Source of the DNA: Bowdeniella nasicola
GTDB taxonomy: Bacteria > Actinomycetota > Actinomycetes > Actinomycetales > Actinomycetaceae
Reading direction: 5' to 3'
Assembly: GCF_900107735.1 (NCBI RefSeq)
Contig: NZ_FNQV01000002.1
Location: forward strand, 62,001 to 126,000
DNA length: 64,000 nucleotides
How positions within the stretch are numbered: the stretch's first letter is position 1; each line of letters begins with the position of its first letter. Below the pieces are notes generated by a model. It saw nothing but the letters and a program-made list of their open reading frames with translations, was not told the DNA's origin and made no database searches. The position numbers and the translations under genes were made by a program. Below are positions 34,597-44,496 of this stretch, in pieces.

Positions 34597-36173
34597 GAGG
34601 TGCTCCTCATCGCAAAGCGGTTGACGACCGGGTAGGTGCGGTCAACACCAAAGGTTACCGTGGAGACCTTGGGGCCGATAGCCATCTGGCCGCGCTTCCA
34701 CTCGGCGCCCTTGATCAGGGAGATGACGCGTTCGATCGTCTCCAGTTCGAAGCCGTCAGCGACCAGGGCGTCGACGCTAGCGTCCTCATCGATCAGCGCC
34801 GAGACGATGGCGTCCAGGATGGGGTAATCGGGCAGTGAATCGGTATCTTGCTGGCCGGGGCGCAGCTCCGCCGACGGCGGCTTGGTGATCGAGTTTTCCG
34901 GAATCGGCTCCACCTCGCCACGTTCGGCGGCCGCCTGGTTCCGCCAGCGCGAGATCTCCCAGACAAGCGTCTTTGGGACGTCGCGCAGCGGGGCGAAACC
35001 TCCCACCGAATCGCCGTAGATCGTCGAGTAACCGACAGCCACTTCGGTGCGGTTACCCGTTGCGAGGACGAGTGCGCCCTCGGAGTTGGAAATCGCCATG
35101 AGGATCATGCCTCGGATACGGGCTTGCAGGTTTTCTTCCGCGACTCCGTCCAGGTCCATTTTTGCCTCAAAGGCGTCAAACATGGGCCCGATCGGCTGGA
35201 CTCGGTAGTCGAGACCGAGGCGCTCGGCCGTGTCGTCGGCATCCGAGCGGGAGTGGTCTGTGGAGTAGCGCGAGGGCATGGAGACGCCGATGATGTTCTC
35301 CCCGCCGATGGCGTCGGCCGCGATCGCGGCAACGAGGGCGGAGTCGATGCCGCCCGAAAGCCCGAGGGCGACGGTAGAAAAACCGTTCTTGCCTACGTAG
35401 TCGCGCAGTCCCGTCGTTACGGCCGTATAGACGCGCTCGGGCAACTCGAGCGCCTCGTGACTCTCGCCGCGATTAACGACGTGGGCGTCTTCGAACAGCT
35501 CGACAATCAGGAGGCCCTCGGCGAAGTCTGCCGCGCGCGCGATGAGCGAGCCGGAGCGAGACAGGACACACGAGCCGCCGTCGTAGACAAGCGAGTCGTT
35601 ACCGCCGACGAGATTGGCGTAGCACACGGGCACGTCGTTGATTCGCTGGTAGGTACCAAGCAAGGCCATACGGGTGCGTTCATGCTCGACATCGAAGACC
35701 CCGTTATCGACGACGATCGTGGCAATCGCGCCGGCTTCCGCGGCGCTCAGGTCGAAGCCCGGATCGATCTCCAACAACTCCGTTTGGCGCAGGGCGATCG
35801 TGCCGATCTCGGTGCCGAGGATGCCGTCGATTTCGTCGTAGGAGGCTAGCTCCATCACCTCGCCCTCGGTTAACTCCACCCACGAACCCGCGAGCGTGCC
35901 TGAGGAGGAGAGGGCGGGCTCGTGCAGGATGATCGAGATTTCGGGCAGTCGGGCCGCGAGCTGTTCGACCGCCGCGCCGAGCTGCTGGGAGAAATCAAAG
36001 CGCGAGAGGAGGTCACCCAGGTTGGGACCGGACAGGGTGCCGGTCGGGCAGACCAGGAATTGGGCCCCGGAGGACAGGGCCTGATTGGCAGCGTGGGCGA
36101 TGGCGTCGGCGTTGGCCGAAAGATCGCCGGTGGTCGGATTGAGTTGCGCGAGCGCGATCCGGATGGAGTTCAT
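34593..36173 (-). CDS. nadE: NAD+ synthase with degenerate glutaminase domain
   Basis: Amidates nicotinic acid adenine dinucleotide to NAD+. Residues 250-526 form the synthetase domain with P-loop LGLSGGIDSALVA (273-278 core), ATGNRTEVAVGYSTIYGD and FAPLRDVPKTLVW. Residues 1-230 have the nitrilase-like fold of glutamine-dependent NadE (RIALAQLNPTTGDL, YANLVGGNDSLVYDGGS), but the catalytic triad is gone: Thr44 stands for the Glu of the PE(L/M)xxTGY motif, no Lys occurs near 108-114 where KxxLP is expected, and LRQTEL (128-133) replaces CED. It likely uses free ammonia or another ammonia source. It overlaps panB by 4 nt and is divergent from glnA2. Confidence 0.93.
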   Translation of the reverse strand: MNSIRIALAQLNPTTGDLSANADAIAHAANQALSSGAQFLVCPTGTLSGPNLGDLLSRFDFSQQLGAAVEQLAARLPEISIILHEPALSSSGTLAGSWVELTEGEVMELASYDEIDGILGTEIGTIALRQTELLEIDPGFDLSAAEAGAIATIVVDNGVFDVEHERTRMALLGTYQRINDVPVCYANLVGGNDSLVYDGGSCVLSRSGSLIARAADFAEGLLIVELFEDAHVVNRGESHEALELPERVYTAVTTGLRDYVGKNGFSTVALGLSGGIDSALVAAIAADAIGGENIIGVSMPSRYSTDHSRSDADDTAERLGLDYRVQPIGPMFDAFEAKMDLDGVAEENLQARIRGMILMAISNSEGALVLATGNRTEVAVGYSTIYGDSVGGFAPLRDVPKTLVWEISRWRNQAAAERGEVEPIPENSITKPPSAELRPGQQDTDSLPDYPILDAIVSALIDEDASVDALVADGFELETIERVISLIKGAEWKRGQMAIGPKVSTVTFGVDRTYPVVNRFAMRSTS

Positions 36174-36262
36174 AGTCCCAGCATGCCATCACCGGCTTCG
36201 GGCCGACTAGGCGTGAGAAACTAAGAGTCATCAGCATCTGAATCAATCGCGAGGAGCCCGAC

Positions 36263-37594
36263 GTGGACCGGCAACAGGAATTCGTGCTGCGCAGCGTGCA
36301 GGACGAGGAGATCCGCTTCATCCAGCTGTGGTTCACCGATGTGCTCGGTGTCTTGAAATCCGTGACGATTGCACCGGCAGAACTGGAGAGCGCCTTCGCC
36401 GAGGGCGTCGGGTTCGACGGCTCGGCCGTCGAGGGCCTCGCGCGGGTTTTCGAGGCCGACATGATCGCGCGCCCCGATGCCCAGACCTTCCAGGTGCTTG
36501 CCGGGCCCGAGACCGGGCTAGCGCGAATGTTCTGCGACATTGTGACGCCCGACGGATCGCCGGCCCGCGGCGATTCCCGCCAGGTGCTGCGGCGGATGGT
36601 GGCGCGGGCGCTCGATGCCGGCCTGACGTTCTACACCCATCCCGAGGTCGAGTTCTATCTCTTTGACGAAGCCGCCTACCGCGAGGGCAGGCTCGTTCCC
36701 GTCGACCACGCCGGGTATTTCGAGCACACGATCACGCGGCTCGGCACCGACGTGCGGCGCGAAGTGGTCTCTCGCCTGGAGGCGATGGGGATCCTCGTGG
36801 AATACGCCCATCACGAAGGTGGCCCGGGCCAGCACGAGATAGACCTTCGCTACGCCGATGCGCTGACGACGGCCGATAACCTCATGACCTTCCAAACGAT
36901 CGTGAAGGAGGTTGCGGCCGAAAATGGCGTGATCGCGACCTTCATGCCGAAACCGATGATCGATGCCCCGGGCTCGGGCATGCACACTCACCTCTCGCTC
37001 TTTGAGGCCGACCGCAATGCGTTTTTTGATCCGGCCGGCGAGTACCAGCTGTCGCTTACCGGGCGGCGCTTCATTGCCGGGTTGCTGCGGCATGCACCGG
37101 AGATCACCGCGCTGACCTGCCAGCACGTCAATTCATACAAGCGGCTCTGGGGCGGCGGCGAGGCCCCAAGCTACATCTGCTGGGGGCACAATAACCGCTC
37201 GGCGCTCGTGCGGGTGCCGCTCGCCAAACCCGATAAAGCGCAGTCGGCGCGCGTCGAATACCGGGCGCTAGACCCGTCGGCCAACCCCTATCTCGCTTTT
37301 GCGGCACTCCTTGCCGCGGGCCTGGCCGGAATCGAGGGCGAGTACGACCTCGAGGAAGGCGCCGAAGACGACGTGTGGCGGTTGTCGGATGCCGAGCGGC
37401 GCGCGCTCGGGATCGACGCGCTGCCCGCCTCGCTCCATCGCGCCGTCGAGCATCTCGAGGCCTCCGAGCTCATGGCCAGTACGTTGGGGGAGGACGCCTT
37501 CGACTTCGTCATCCGCAATAAACACCAGGAATGGCAGGACTACCGGGCGCAGATTACGCCCTTCGAGCTTGATCGTTTCCTGCCGGGTTCCTAG
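36263..37594 (+). CDS. glnA2: glutamine synthetase, GlnA2 type
   Basis: Glutamine synthetase-family enzyme of 443 aa. Catalytic stretches are VGFDGSAVEGLARV, the metal site HPEVEFYLF, GPGQHEIDLRY, MPKPMIDAPGSGMHTHLSL and [18 protein letters not shown]. The adenylylation region that has a Tyr in GlnA1 reads DDVWRLSDAERRA here, without Tyr, so GlnE should not modify it. The GTG at 36263 has GAGGAG 6 nt upstream. It is followed by glnE after 2 nt, and glnA1 is beyond glnE, the same trio as in Mycobacterium. Activity as a true glutamine synthetase is inferred from family. Confidence 0.92.
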   Translation: MDRQQEFVLRSVQDEEIRFIQLWFTDVLGVLKSVTIAPAELESAFAEGVGFDGSAVEGLARVFEADMIARPDAQTFQVLAGPETGLARMFCDIVTPDGSPARGDSRQVLRRMVARALDAGLTFYTHPEVEFYLFDEAAYREGRLVPVDHAGYFEHTITRLGTDVRREVVSRLEAMGILVEYAHHEGGPGQHEIDLRYADALTTADNLMTFQTIVKEVAAENGVIATFMPKPMIDAPGSGMHTHLSLFEADRNAFFDPAGEYQLSLTGRRFIAGLLRHAPEITALTCQHVNSYKRLWGGGEAPSYICWGHNNRSALVRVPLAKPDKAQSARVEYRALDPSANPYLAFAALLAAGLAGIEGEYDLEEGAEDDVWRLSDAERRALGIDALPASLHRAVEHLEASELMASTLGEDAFDFVIRNKHQEWQDYRAQITPFELDRFLPGS

Positions 37595-37596
37595 CC

Positions 37597-40485
37597 GTGA
37601 GTGAGCGCGCGCCCTACCTGGCGTCCTTTGCGGCGCGAGCCCGGCTCAGCGATCCCGCGCGCGCCGAGCGCCTCGCGGCCGCATTGGGCCGAGCACTGGG
37701 CCGAACCGATCGGGCCTTCGACGACGATCTCGCCGAGGACCTTGCCCACGCGGCAGATCCGGACGGTGCGCTCGTCGAGCTCGTCCAGCTGGCCGAGGCC
37801 CATCCGGAACAGCTCGGCGCACTGTGGCGGGAGCCGGGGCCGCGGGCCCTGCTCGCCGCCCTCCTTGGCGCCTCCCGGGCCATGAGCGCGATCACGCTGC
37901 GCCACCCGGACGTGCTTGCCACGCTCGCGGCCCCCTCGCTGACCGCGGCCGTCGACCTCGGCGAGCCGGGCAATGCCACCGAGCTTCGCGCGGCCTACTA
38001 CCGGCGCCTGTTCGAGATCGCGGCGGCCGATATTGCCGCGGGAACGCCGGATGCGATGCCGGATGTGGCGCGCGCGATGAGTGAGCTCGTCACGGCTACG
38101 CTGCGCGCCGCGCTCGAGTTAGCGCGCGCGAAGCACCCGGAGGCCGATTGCGTTCCCGTCGCGATCATCGCCATGGGAAAGCTTGGCGGCGGCGAACTCA
38201 ACTACATCTCCGACGTCGACCTCATCCCCATCACCGACACCGACGAGGCGGGCCTCGCCCTCGCGACAACGCTCGTGCGCCACACCTTCGAGATCTGCAC
38301 GGCGCCCGACGGGCCCGAGCCGCCGCTGTGGCCGATAGATACTGCGTTGCGGCCCGAGGGCAAGGACGGGCCGCTGGTCAAAACCCTCGCCGCTCACCGC
38401 GCCTACTACACCCGGTGGGCGCACACCTGGGAGTTTCAGGCGCTGCTCAAAGCGCGCCCAATCGCCGGCGATCCCGAGCTCATGGAACGCTACGAGCGCG
38501 AGATTTGGCCGCTCGCCTTCGGCGCCGTCGAACGTGACGGCTTCGTCGCCGACACGCAAGCCATGCGGCGCCGCGTGCAGGCCTCGATCTCCCCGCGCGA
38601 CAAGGACCGCCACATCAAGCTCGGCCCCGGGGGATTGCGCGATGTCGAGTTCACGGTCCAGCTGTTGCAACTCGTGCACGGGCGTACCGACGAGACGCTG
38701 CGAGTGCGCTCCACGATCGACGCGATCGCCGCACTCGCGGCCGGGGGCTACATCGGACGCGAGGCGGCCGCCGAACTCACCGCGTGCTACACCTTCGAGC
38801 GCACCCTAGAACACCGCATCCAACTCCACCGGCTGCGCCGCAGCCACACGCTGCCAACCGCGCCCGCCGACCAAGTGCGCCTCTCGCGCCTGCTCGGCGT
38901 CAGCGATATCGCCGAGCAGTGGGAGGCGGTTCGTCGCCGCGTGCGAACCCTGCACGAGGCGATCTTCTATCGCCCGCTGCTACCCGCGACGGCGCAGCTA
39001 TCGGCCGATGACCTCTCGCTCAGCCCGGCCGCCGCGCGCGAGCGCCTCATCGGCATCGGCTACCGCGATCCGGCAGCCGCCCAACGCCACATCGAGGCGC
39101 TGACGAGCGGAATTTCGCGCCGCGCGGCAATCCAACGCCAACTCCTGCCCGTCCTGCTCTCGTGGTTTGCCGCCGGTCCCGATCCCGACGGCGGCCTGCT
39201 CGCCTTCCGCCGGCTGTCCGACGAGCTCGGGACCACCCACTGGTACCTCGGGTTGCTGCGCGATGAGTCCGACGTCGCCCTCACCCTCGCGCACCTGCTC
39301 AGCCGGTCACGCTATATCGGGGAGCACATCGTCGCCGTGCCGACCGCCGTCACCTGGCTCGCTGAGGCGGAGCGACGCGCCGCGCGCACGCGCGAGGAAC
39401 TCGCCGCGGAAGCCGAGGCGATTTTTGCCCGGCACGAGGATGCGGCTACGCGCGCGCTGCTGCTGCGGCGCATGCGCCAGCGCGAACTGCTGCGCGCGGC
39501 GATGAGCGACGTCATCGAGGGGATTTCCACGACGCGCCAGGAGGCGATCACCGACGTCGCCGACGTCATCGTCGACTACGCGATGCGCGCCGCGCGCGAC
39601 GATTTTGCTGGCGTGCACGGCCGGCAGGTGGGCGGAAGCCTCGCGATTATCGCCATGGGACGCATGGGCGGGCGCGAGATGAGCTACTCCTCCGACGCCG
39701 ACACCGTCGTGATCTACGAGGACATGACCGCCGCCGATGCCACGTGGCTCGTGACCCGGTGGCGCTCGCTGCTTGCTGATCCCGCCGAAGCCCCGCCACT
39801 AGCCGTCGACCTGGCGCTGCGTCCCGAGGGCAAATCCGGGGCCCTCACCCGCAGCGCAGACTCCTACCTCGACTACCTAGCGGGGCGCTGTGAGGCGTGG
39901 GAACGTCACGCACTCATCCGCGCCCGCATCCTCGCCGCGCCGCCAGCTCTCGAAGAGCGCCTGCGTGCGGGCATCGATGCCGCACGCTACCGGGTAGGCG
40001 GCCCGAGCCCGGCCGATCTCCGCCAGATCCGACGCCTAAAAGCGCGGATGGAAACCGAACGCCTGCCGCGCGGTGTCGCCCCGGCGCGGCACGTCAAGCT
40101 CGGGCCGGGCGGCCTTGCCGATGTCGAATGGGCGATCCAGCTCATCCAGCTGCGCTATGGCGCCGACGAGCCGGCATTGCGCACCACGAGCACGAAGGCT
40201 GCGATCGCTGCCGCGAGCGAGCTCGGCTACCTCAGCACCGAGGAGGCCGAGCGCCTGCTGGCGGCCTGGCGGATGGCGAGCCACATCCGCGCCGGCGCCA
40301 CCCTGGCGCTGCGGCGCAGCGGCGATGCGATCGACGTCATCCCCGCGGATGCCCACGAGCGCTCGCTGATCGGCGGCCTCGTCGGCCCCGAGGTCACCGA
40401 ACGCGACGAGTTCGACGAGCAGTGGGCCCGCCGCGCCCGCCGCGCCCGCGCGGTCGCGGAGCCCGCCATGTACGGCGAGGGCTAG
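37597..40485 (+). CDS. glnE: bifunctional glutamine synthetase adenylyltransferase/deadenylase
   Basis: Controls GlnA1 by attaching and removing AMP on a tyrosine. The 962-residue protein has two nucleotidyltransferase halves: the N-terminal deadenylase motif [17 protein letters not shown] near residue 200 and the C-terminal adenylylase motif [17 protein letters not shown] near residue 690, each followed by a helical GlnD-PII/GlnE domain with [11 protein letters not shown] and [11 protein letters not shown]. The start is GTG at 37597, 2 nt after glnA2. Codon third positions are extremely GC-rich. Its stop interlocks with that of glnA1 (CTAG). Confidence 0.95.
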   Translation: MSERAPYLASFAARARLSDPARAERLAAALGRALGRTDRAFDDDLAEDLAHAADPDGALVELVQLAEAHPEQLGALWREPGPRALLAALLGASRAMSAITLRHPDVLATLAAPSLTAAVDLGEPGNATELRAAYYRRLFEIAAADIAAGTPDAMPDVARAMSELVTATLRAALELARAKHPEADCVPVAIIAMGKLGGGELNYISDVDLIPITDTDEAGLALATTLVRHTFEICTAPDGPEPPLWPIDTALRPEGKDGPLVKTLAAHRAYYTRWAHTWEFQALLKARPIAGDPELMERYEREIWPLAFGAVERDGFVADTQAMRRRVQASISPRDKDRHIKLGPGGLRDVEFTVQLLQLVHGRTDETLRVRSTIDAIAALAAGGYIGREAAAELTACYTFERTLEHRIQLHRLRRSHTLPTAPADQVRLSRLLGVSDIAEQWEAVRRRVRTLHEAIFYRPLLPATAQLSADDLSLSPAAARERLIGIGYRDPAAAQRHIEALTSGISRRAAIQRQLLPVLLSWFAAGPDPDGGLLAFRRLSDELGTTHWYLGLLRDESDVALTLAHLLSRSRYIGEHIVAVPTAVTWLAEAERRAARTREELAAEAEAIFARHEDAATRALLLRRMRQRELLRAAMSDVIEGISTTRQEAITDVADVIVDYAMRAARDDFAGVHGRQVGGSLAIIAMGRMGGREMSYSSDADTVVIYEDMTAADATWLVTRWRSLLADPAEAPPLAVDLALRPEGKSGALTRSADSYLDYLAGRCEAWERHALIRARILAAPPALEERLRAGIDAARYRVGGPSPADLRQIRRLKARMETERLPRGVAPARHVKLGPGGLADVEWAIQLIQLRYGADEPALRTTSTKAAIAAASELGYLSTEEAERLLAAWRMASHIRAGATLALRRSGDAIDVIPADAHERSLIGGLVGPEVTERDEFDEQWARRARRARAVAEPAMYGEG

Positions 40486-41906
40486 ATCGAGAAGTACAGC
40501 TCGAACTCGTGCGGGTGCGGACGCTGGCGCAGCGGCTCAATCTCGTGGGTGCGCTTGTAATCGAGCCACGTGGCGATGAGGTCGTCGGTAAAGACATCGC
40601 CCTCGGTCAGGTAGTCGTGATCGCGCTCGAGTTCGATCAGCGCCTGGTCGAGCGTGTAGGGCAGCTGCGCGATCTGGCTGTGCTCCTCGGGCGCGAGCTC
40701 GTAGAGGTCCTTGTCGATGGGCTCGGCAGGCTCGATCCGATTGCGAATGCCGTCCAGGCCCGCCATGAGCTGGGCGGCGAAGGCGAGGTAGGGGTTCGCG
40801 CTCGGATCCGGCACCCGGTATTCCACGCGCTTGGCCTTCGGGGAGGTGCCCGTGATCGGAATGCGAATGCAAGCCGAACGGTTACGCGCAGAGTAGACGA
40901 GGTTGACCGGTGCCTCGAAGCCCGGCACGAGGCGGTGGTAGGAATTGGCCGACGGGTTGGTGAAGGCGAGCAGGCTCGGTGCGTGCTCGAGTAGGCCGCC
41001 GATGAACCACCGGGCCGTATCCGACAGGTTTGCGTAGCCCGATTCGTCGTAGAACAGCGGGGCGCCATCCTTCCACAGCGACAGGTGGCAGTGCATCCCG
41101 CTGCCGTTATCGCCGAAGATCGGTTTCGGCATGAACGTCGCCGTCTTGCCGGCCGCCCACGCCGCGTTTTTGATGACGTACTTGAACTTCATCATGTTGT
41201 CGCCCGCGGCGGTCAGCGTGTCGAAGGTGTAGTTGATTTCCTGCTGGCCGGCGGTGCCCACCTCGTGGTGGCTGCGCTCGACGTTGAGCCCGACGGCATA
41301 CATCTGCCGCACCATTTCATCGCGCAGGTCGCAGAAGTGGTCGGAGGGCGAGACGGGGAAGTAACCACCCTTATACGGCGTCTTATAGCCGCGGTTGCCA
41401 CCGTCTTCGACGCGACCGGTATTCCACGCCGCGGCCTCCGAATCGATGTGGTAGTACCCGCCGGCGGCAGACGTCGCGAAGCGAATATCGTCGAAGACAT
41501 AAAACTCGGCTTCGGCCCCGACGTAGACGGTATCGGCGATACCGGTCGAGCGCAGGTACGCCTCGGATTTCGCCGCGACATTGCGCGGGTCGCGCGAATA
41601 GGGCTCATCGGTAAACGGGTCGACGATGAAGAAATTGACGACGAGCGTCTTCGCCGGGCGGAACGGGTCGATAAACGCGCTCGTCACGTCCGGCACGAGC
41701 TTCATGTCCGACTCGTGGATCGCCTGAAAGCCCCGGATCGATGAGCCATCAAACATGAGCCCCTCGGTAAAGAGGTCCTCGGTGAAGGCCTGCACCGGTA
41801 TGTTGAAGTGCTGCATGATTCCCGGCAGGTCGCAAAAGCGAACGTCGATGAACTGCACGCCTTCGGTTTTTGTGAACTCGATGGCTTCGGCGGCGGTGGT
41901 AAACAT
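40482..41906 (-). CDS. glnA: glutamine synthetase type I (GlnA1)
   Basis: Main ammonium-assimilating glutamine synthetase (474 aa). It has [35 protein letters not shown], the [15 protein letters not shown] metal site, [11 protein letters not shown] and [16 protein letters not shown]. The adenylylation region [12 protein letters not shown] keeps its Tyr, consistent with control by the adjacent GlnE. The ATG at 41906 (AGAAAGG 6 nt upstream) matches the family N-terminus; a longer frame is not needed. A T-rich terminator separates it from the upstream lipB-lipA-DUF4191 operon. Confidence 0.96.
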   Translation of the reverse strand: MFTTAAEAIEFTKTEGVQFIDVRFCDLPGIMQHFNIPVQAFTEDLFTEGLMFDGSSIRGFQAIHESDMKLVPDVTSAFIDPFRPAKTLVVNFFIVDPFTDEPYSRDPRNVAAKSEAYLRSTGIADTVYVGAEAEFYVFDDIRFATSAAGGYYHIDSEAAAWNTGRVEDGGNRGYKTPYKGGYFPVSPSDHFCDLRDEMVRQMYAVGLNVERSHHEVGTAGQQEINYTFDTLTAAGDNMMKFKYVIKNAAWAAGKTATFMPKPIFGDNGSGMHCHLSLWKDGAPLFYDESGYANLSDTARWFIGGLLEHAPSLLAFTNPSANSYHRLVPGFEAPVNLVYSARNRSACIRIPITGTSPKAKRVEYRVPDPSANPYLAFAAQLMAGLDGIRNRIEPAEPIDKDLYELAPEEHSQIAQLPYTLDQALIELERDHDYLTEGDVFTDDLIATWLDYKRTHEIEPLRQRPHPHEFELYFSI

Positions 41907-41972
41907 GGCGGCCTTTCTGTTGGCGGAGCCGGGCACTACTGATCGTAGCGAGCAAGGGGGCAGGCAAGAAAC

Positions 41973-42001
41973 AAGCGCGCATAATGTGGTCATGCGCGCT
42001 T
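41973..42001 (-). terminator. intrinsic terminator of the lipB-lipA-DUF4191 operon
   Basis: AAGCGCGCAT (41973-41982) pairs perfectly with ATGCGCGCTT (41992-42001) around a 9-nt loop. On the minus strand it is followed by TGTTTCTT, a T-rich tail, 11 nt past the DUF4191 stop. It is the best rho-independent terminator in the window. Confidence 0.8.
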
Positions 42002-42011
42002 GGGGTAGCTC

Positions 42012-42704
42012 TTATCGGCCTCGCATACCGCGACGGTCCGGGCGAGCCTTATACGGGTCGATGCCCTTGGGGATCGGCAGCTTCATCGCGCCGAGCGAGC
42101 TCAGACGCTTCACGACGGCAGCGACTTCCTGCTTGGTGAGCTTCTTGGGCAGCTTACGCATCGCGGATTCGAGCTTGCCAAGCTTGACCTGGCCCTCGCC
42201 GTTGCCGACATACAGCTTGTGAATATCGACGTTGGGCAGGATACGACGCAGCTTGCGTTCCTCATCGCCGACAATGCGCTTCGTGCGGCTGACAGGTCCC
42301 TCGATCACGAGGACGACGCCGGGGCGTCCGACGGCACGAAAGACCATGTCTTGCGTCCGCGGGTTCATCCCGACCGGCTCCTGCTCCATGTTCCAGCCCT
42401 TGATCTGCTGCATCACCGCAGCGGAGGCGCCGGGCTGGCCCTCGATCTGCATGTAGGACGCCCGCCGCGTGTACATCGACAGCAGGATCATCATGGCGAG
42501 CAGAGCGAGCAGCAGCCCCAAGAAGGGGATGTAGAGCCAGTGACCAGAGGCGATACCCCAGGCGAGCGCGCCACCAAAGATCACGACGAACAGGCCGATG
42601 AGTGCCCATTTCATCCACGGGAAGGACGCCTGAGTTACGCGGTAGGCGTCCGCGATGTTGTGATACCAGCGCCGCTTCGCGGGTGCAGTTGATTGGCTAG
42701 ACAT
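42012..42704 (-). CDS. DUF4191 family membrane protein
   Basis: A 230-residue protein of an actinobacterial family commonly located after lipA. Two adjacent hydrophobic helices (about residues 33-52 and 57-76: WALIGLFVVIFGGALAWGI and WLYIPFLGLLLALLAMMIL) are followed by a basic cytoplasmic domain (VVLVIEGPVSRTKRIVGDE, GQVKLGKLESAMRKLPKKL). Function is unknown. It starts 8 nt after the lipA stop and ends just before a strong terminator. Confidence 0.85.
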   Translation of the reverse strand: MSSQSTAPAKRRWYHNIADAYRVTQASFPWMKWALIGLFVVIFGGALAWGIASGHWLYIPFLGLLLALLAMMILLSMYTRRASYMQIEGQPGASAAVMQQIKGWNMEQEPVGMNPRTQDMVFRAVGRPGVVLVIEGPVSRTKRIVGDEERKLRRILPNVDIHKLYVGNGEGQVKLGKLESAMRKLPKKLTKQEVAAVVKRLSSLGAMKLPIPKGIDPYKARPDRRGMRGR

Positions 42705-42712
42705 GATGTCTG

Positions 42713-43747
42713 TTAGCTTACCGGCTCTTTGGCGGCCCGCTCACGCATCCGCTGCGCGACGGCCGAAGCTTCTTGATGAGCCGTCACCGGCTGGGACAGG
42801 TGCGCGAGAGCATCCGGGATGTGACGGACATGCTTGGCCATCGCCTGACCCCACATGCGGCCCGCACGATAGGACGAGCGGACGAGCGGGCCAGCCATGA
42901 TGCCGGCAAAGCCAAGCTCGTAGCCGAGCTCCGAAAGCTCGACGAACTCCTCGGGCTTCACCCAGCGCTCAATGGGGTGATGCAACCGCGATGGCCGCAG
43001 GTACTGCGTGATCGTCAGCAGGTCGCACTTGGCCTCGCGAAGGTCCCGCATGGCCTCTTCGATCTCCTCGCGCGTCTCGCCCATACCAAGGATGAGGTTC
43101 GACTTCGTGATGAGCCCGGCATCGGAAGCATCGGAGATGAGCTGCAGGGAGCGCTCGTAGCGGAAGGCCGGCCGGATGCGCTTAAAGATCCGTGGCACGG
43201 TTTCTAGGTTGTGGCCAAGGACCTGGGGAGAAGAAGAAAAGACCTCGGCGAGTGCGTCGGCCTGGCCGCGAAAATCGGGGATCAGCAGCTCGACGCCGGT
43301 GCCGGGGGATGCGGCGTGAATCTGCCGTGTCGTTTCGGCATAGAGCCAGGCAGCGCCATCGGGCAGGTCATCGCGGGCGACGCCCGTGACCGTGGCGTAC
43401 TTCAAGCCCAGGTGCGTGACAGACTCGGCAACGCGGCGGGGCTCGTCACGATCATAGGTACCCGGGCGACCACTATCGATCTGGCAGAAATCGCAGCGTC
43501 GCGTGCACGTCTCGCCGCCGATGAGGAAGGTCGCCTCGCGATCCTCCCAGCACTCGAAGATATTGGGGCATCCGGCCTCTTCACACACGGTGTGCAGGGA
43601 AGCGCCGCGAACCAGGGACTTCACGTCCCGATACTGCTCACCCATGTAGGCCGTCGTCCGGATCCATTCGGGTTTCCGCTCGATCGGAACCTCGGCGTTT
43701 TTTGCTTCGACCCGCAGCAGGCGGCGGCCTTCGGGAGCGATCGTCAT
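42713..43747 (-). CDS. lipA: lipoyl synthase
   Basis: Radical SAM enzyme (344 aa) that inserts two sulfur atoms into octanoyl groups on lipoyl domains. Both cluster sets are present: auxiliary [12 protein letters not shown] and radical [11 protein letters not shown], plus the C-terminal serine ligand in [10 protein letters not shown]. Its ATG overlaps the lipB stop by 4 nt. Its targets in this window are the lipoyl domains of the E2 gene at 45843. Confidence 0.96.
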   Translation of the reverse strand: MTIAPEGRRLLRVEAKNAEVPIERKPEWIRTTAYMGEQYRDVKSLVRGASLHTVCEEAGCPNIFECWEDREATFLIGGETCTRRCDFCQIDSGRPGTYDRDEPRRVAESVTHLGLKYATVTGVARDDLPDGAAWLYAETTRQIHAASPGTGVELLIPDFRGQADALAEVFSSSPQVLGHNLETVPRIFKRIRPAFRYERSLQLISDASDAGLITKSNLILGMGETREEIEEAMRDLREAKCDLLTITQYLRPSRLHHPIERWVKPEEFVELSELGYELGFAGIMAGPLVRSSYRAGRMWGQAMAKHVRHIPDALAHLSQPVTAHQEASAVAQRMRERAAKEPVS

Positions 43748-44403
43748 ACGACTTCCTTAATCAGGGGATCAGCGGATAGGGGAGAAAGGCGGGCGGTGAG
43801 GTGGGTGGCCAACTGTGCGGCGACCTCAGGCAGCGAAGCGGGCGGGAATGAACCTGGGAGCTCGTGATTCATCGTCGTAACACCGGCATCGGAGATTCCG
43901 CATGGGACGATCGCGCGATAGGGCTCCAGGGAATTGGCGACGTTCAGGGCAATACCGTGCAACGTGACTCCGCGCGCAACGCGCACCCCGATGGCGCAAA
44001 TCTTGCGCTCCGGTTCGTGCAGCCACACCCCGGATCGGCCCGCAACCCGGTCGCCCGTGATGCCCACATCTGCGAGCGTGTCGAGGACGGCCGCTTCCAG
44101 GGCCCGGACATAGGCGACGACATCCAGAGGAGTGGTGAGTCGGATGATGGGGTAGGCGACGATCTGCCCGGGACCGTGCCAGGTGATGCGGCCGCCCCGG
44201 TCGATGTCAATGACGTCGAGGGTGGGATCAACCCGATCCCATGGCGCGGTGCGCCGACCTGCCGTGTAGACGCTGTCGAGTTCGCACAGGACGAGTGCGG
44301 GCTCGCCGCGTCCGGCAACGAGGTCTGCATGGAGGTTTCGTTGGATCGTATCGACGTCACCGTAGCTTCGGCGCCCGGTGGTCAAGAGATCTACAACGCG
44401 CAC
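43744..44403 (-). CDS. lipB: octanoyltransferase LipB
   Basis: Transfers octanoate from ACP to lipoyl domains. The residues expected for catalysis are visible: the acyl-accepting Cys in [13 protein letters not shown] and the Lys in [19 protein letters not shown], plus [13 protein letters not shown] place the start at the GTG at 44403 (219 aa), where the family begins ([15 protein letters not shown]), with an AGGA about 8 nt upstream. The frame is open up to an ATG at 44496, but that would leave no space for promoters between it and the divergent kinase-like gene. Confidence 0.93.
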   Translation of the reverse strand: MRVVDLLTTGRRSYGDVDTIQRNLHADLVAGRGEPALVLCELDSVYTAGRRTAPWDRVDPTLDVIDIDRGGRITWHGPGQIVAYPIIRLTTPLDVVAYVRALEAAVLDTLADVGITGDRVAGRSGVWLHEPERKICAIGVRVARGVTLHGIALNVANSLEPYRAIVPCGISDAGVTTMNHELPGSFPPASLPEVAAQLATHLTARLSPLSADPLIKEVV

Positions 44404-44480
44404 GACCTCGATCCTAACTGACGCGATCGCTTGCGCCCAAAATGTCCGATTGTGGATAACTCTAGAAGGGCCTTGTTTCA

Positions 44481-44495
44481 TGCCTAGCGTAGGCA
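44481..44495. promoter_or_regulatory. perfect dyad abutting the kinase-like start codon
   Basis: TGCCTA (44481-44486) and TAGGCA (44490-44495) form a perfect 6-bp dyad with centre GCG, ending 1 nt before the ATG at 44497. No clear Shine-Dalgarno is visible. It could be an operator in the lipB/kinase divergent region or a hairpin at the start of a short leader. Confidence 0.35.
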
Positions 44496-44496
44496 C

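Noticed and set aside
34848-35849. 333-codon plus-strand ORF antisense to nadE
   Set aside because: Shadow frame of nadE without recognisable domains.
39897-40994. 365-codon plus-strand ORF covering the ends of glnE and glnA1
   Set aside because: It crosses two real genes in other frames and is rich in Arg, Ala and Pro as expected from high-GC shadow frames.
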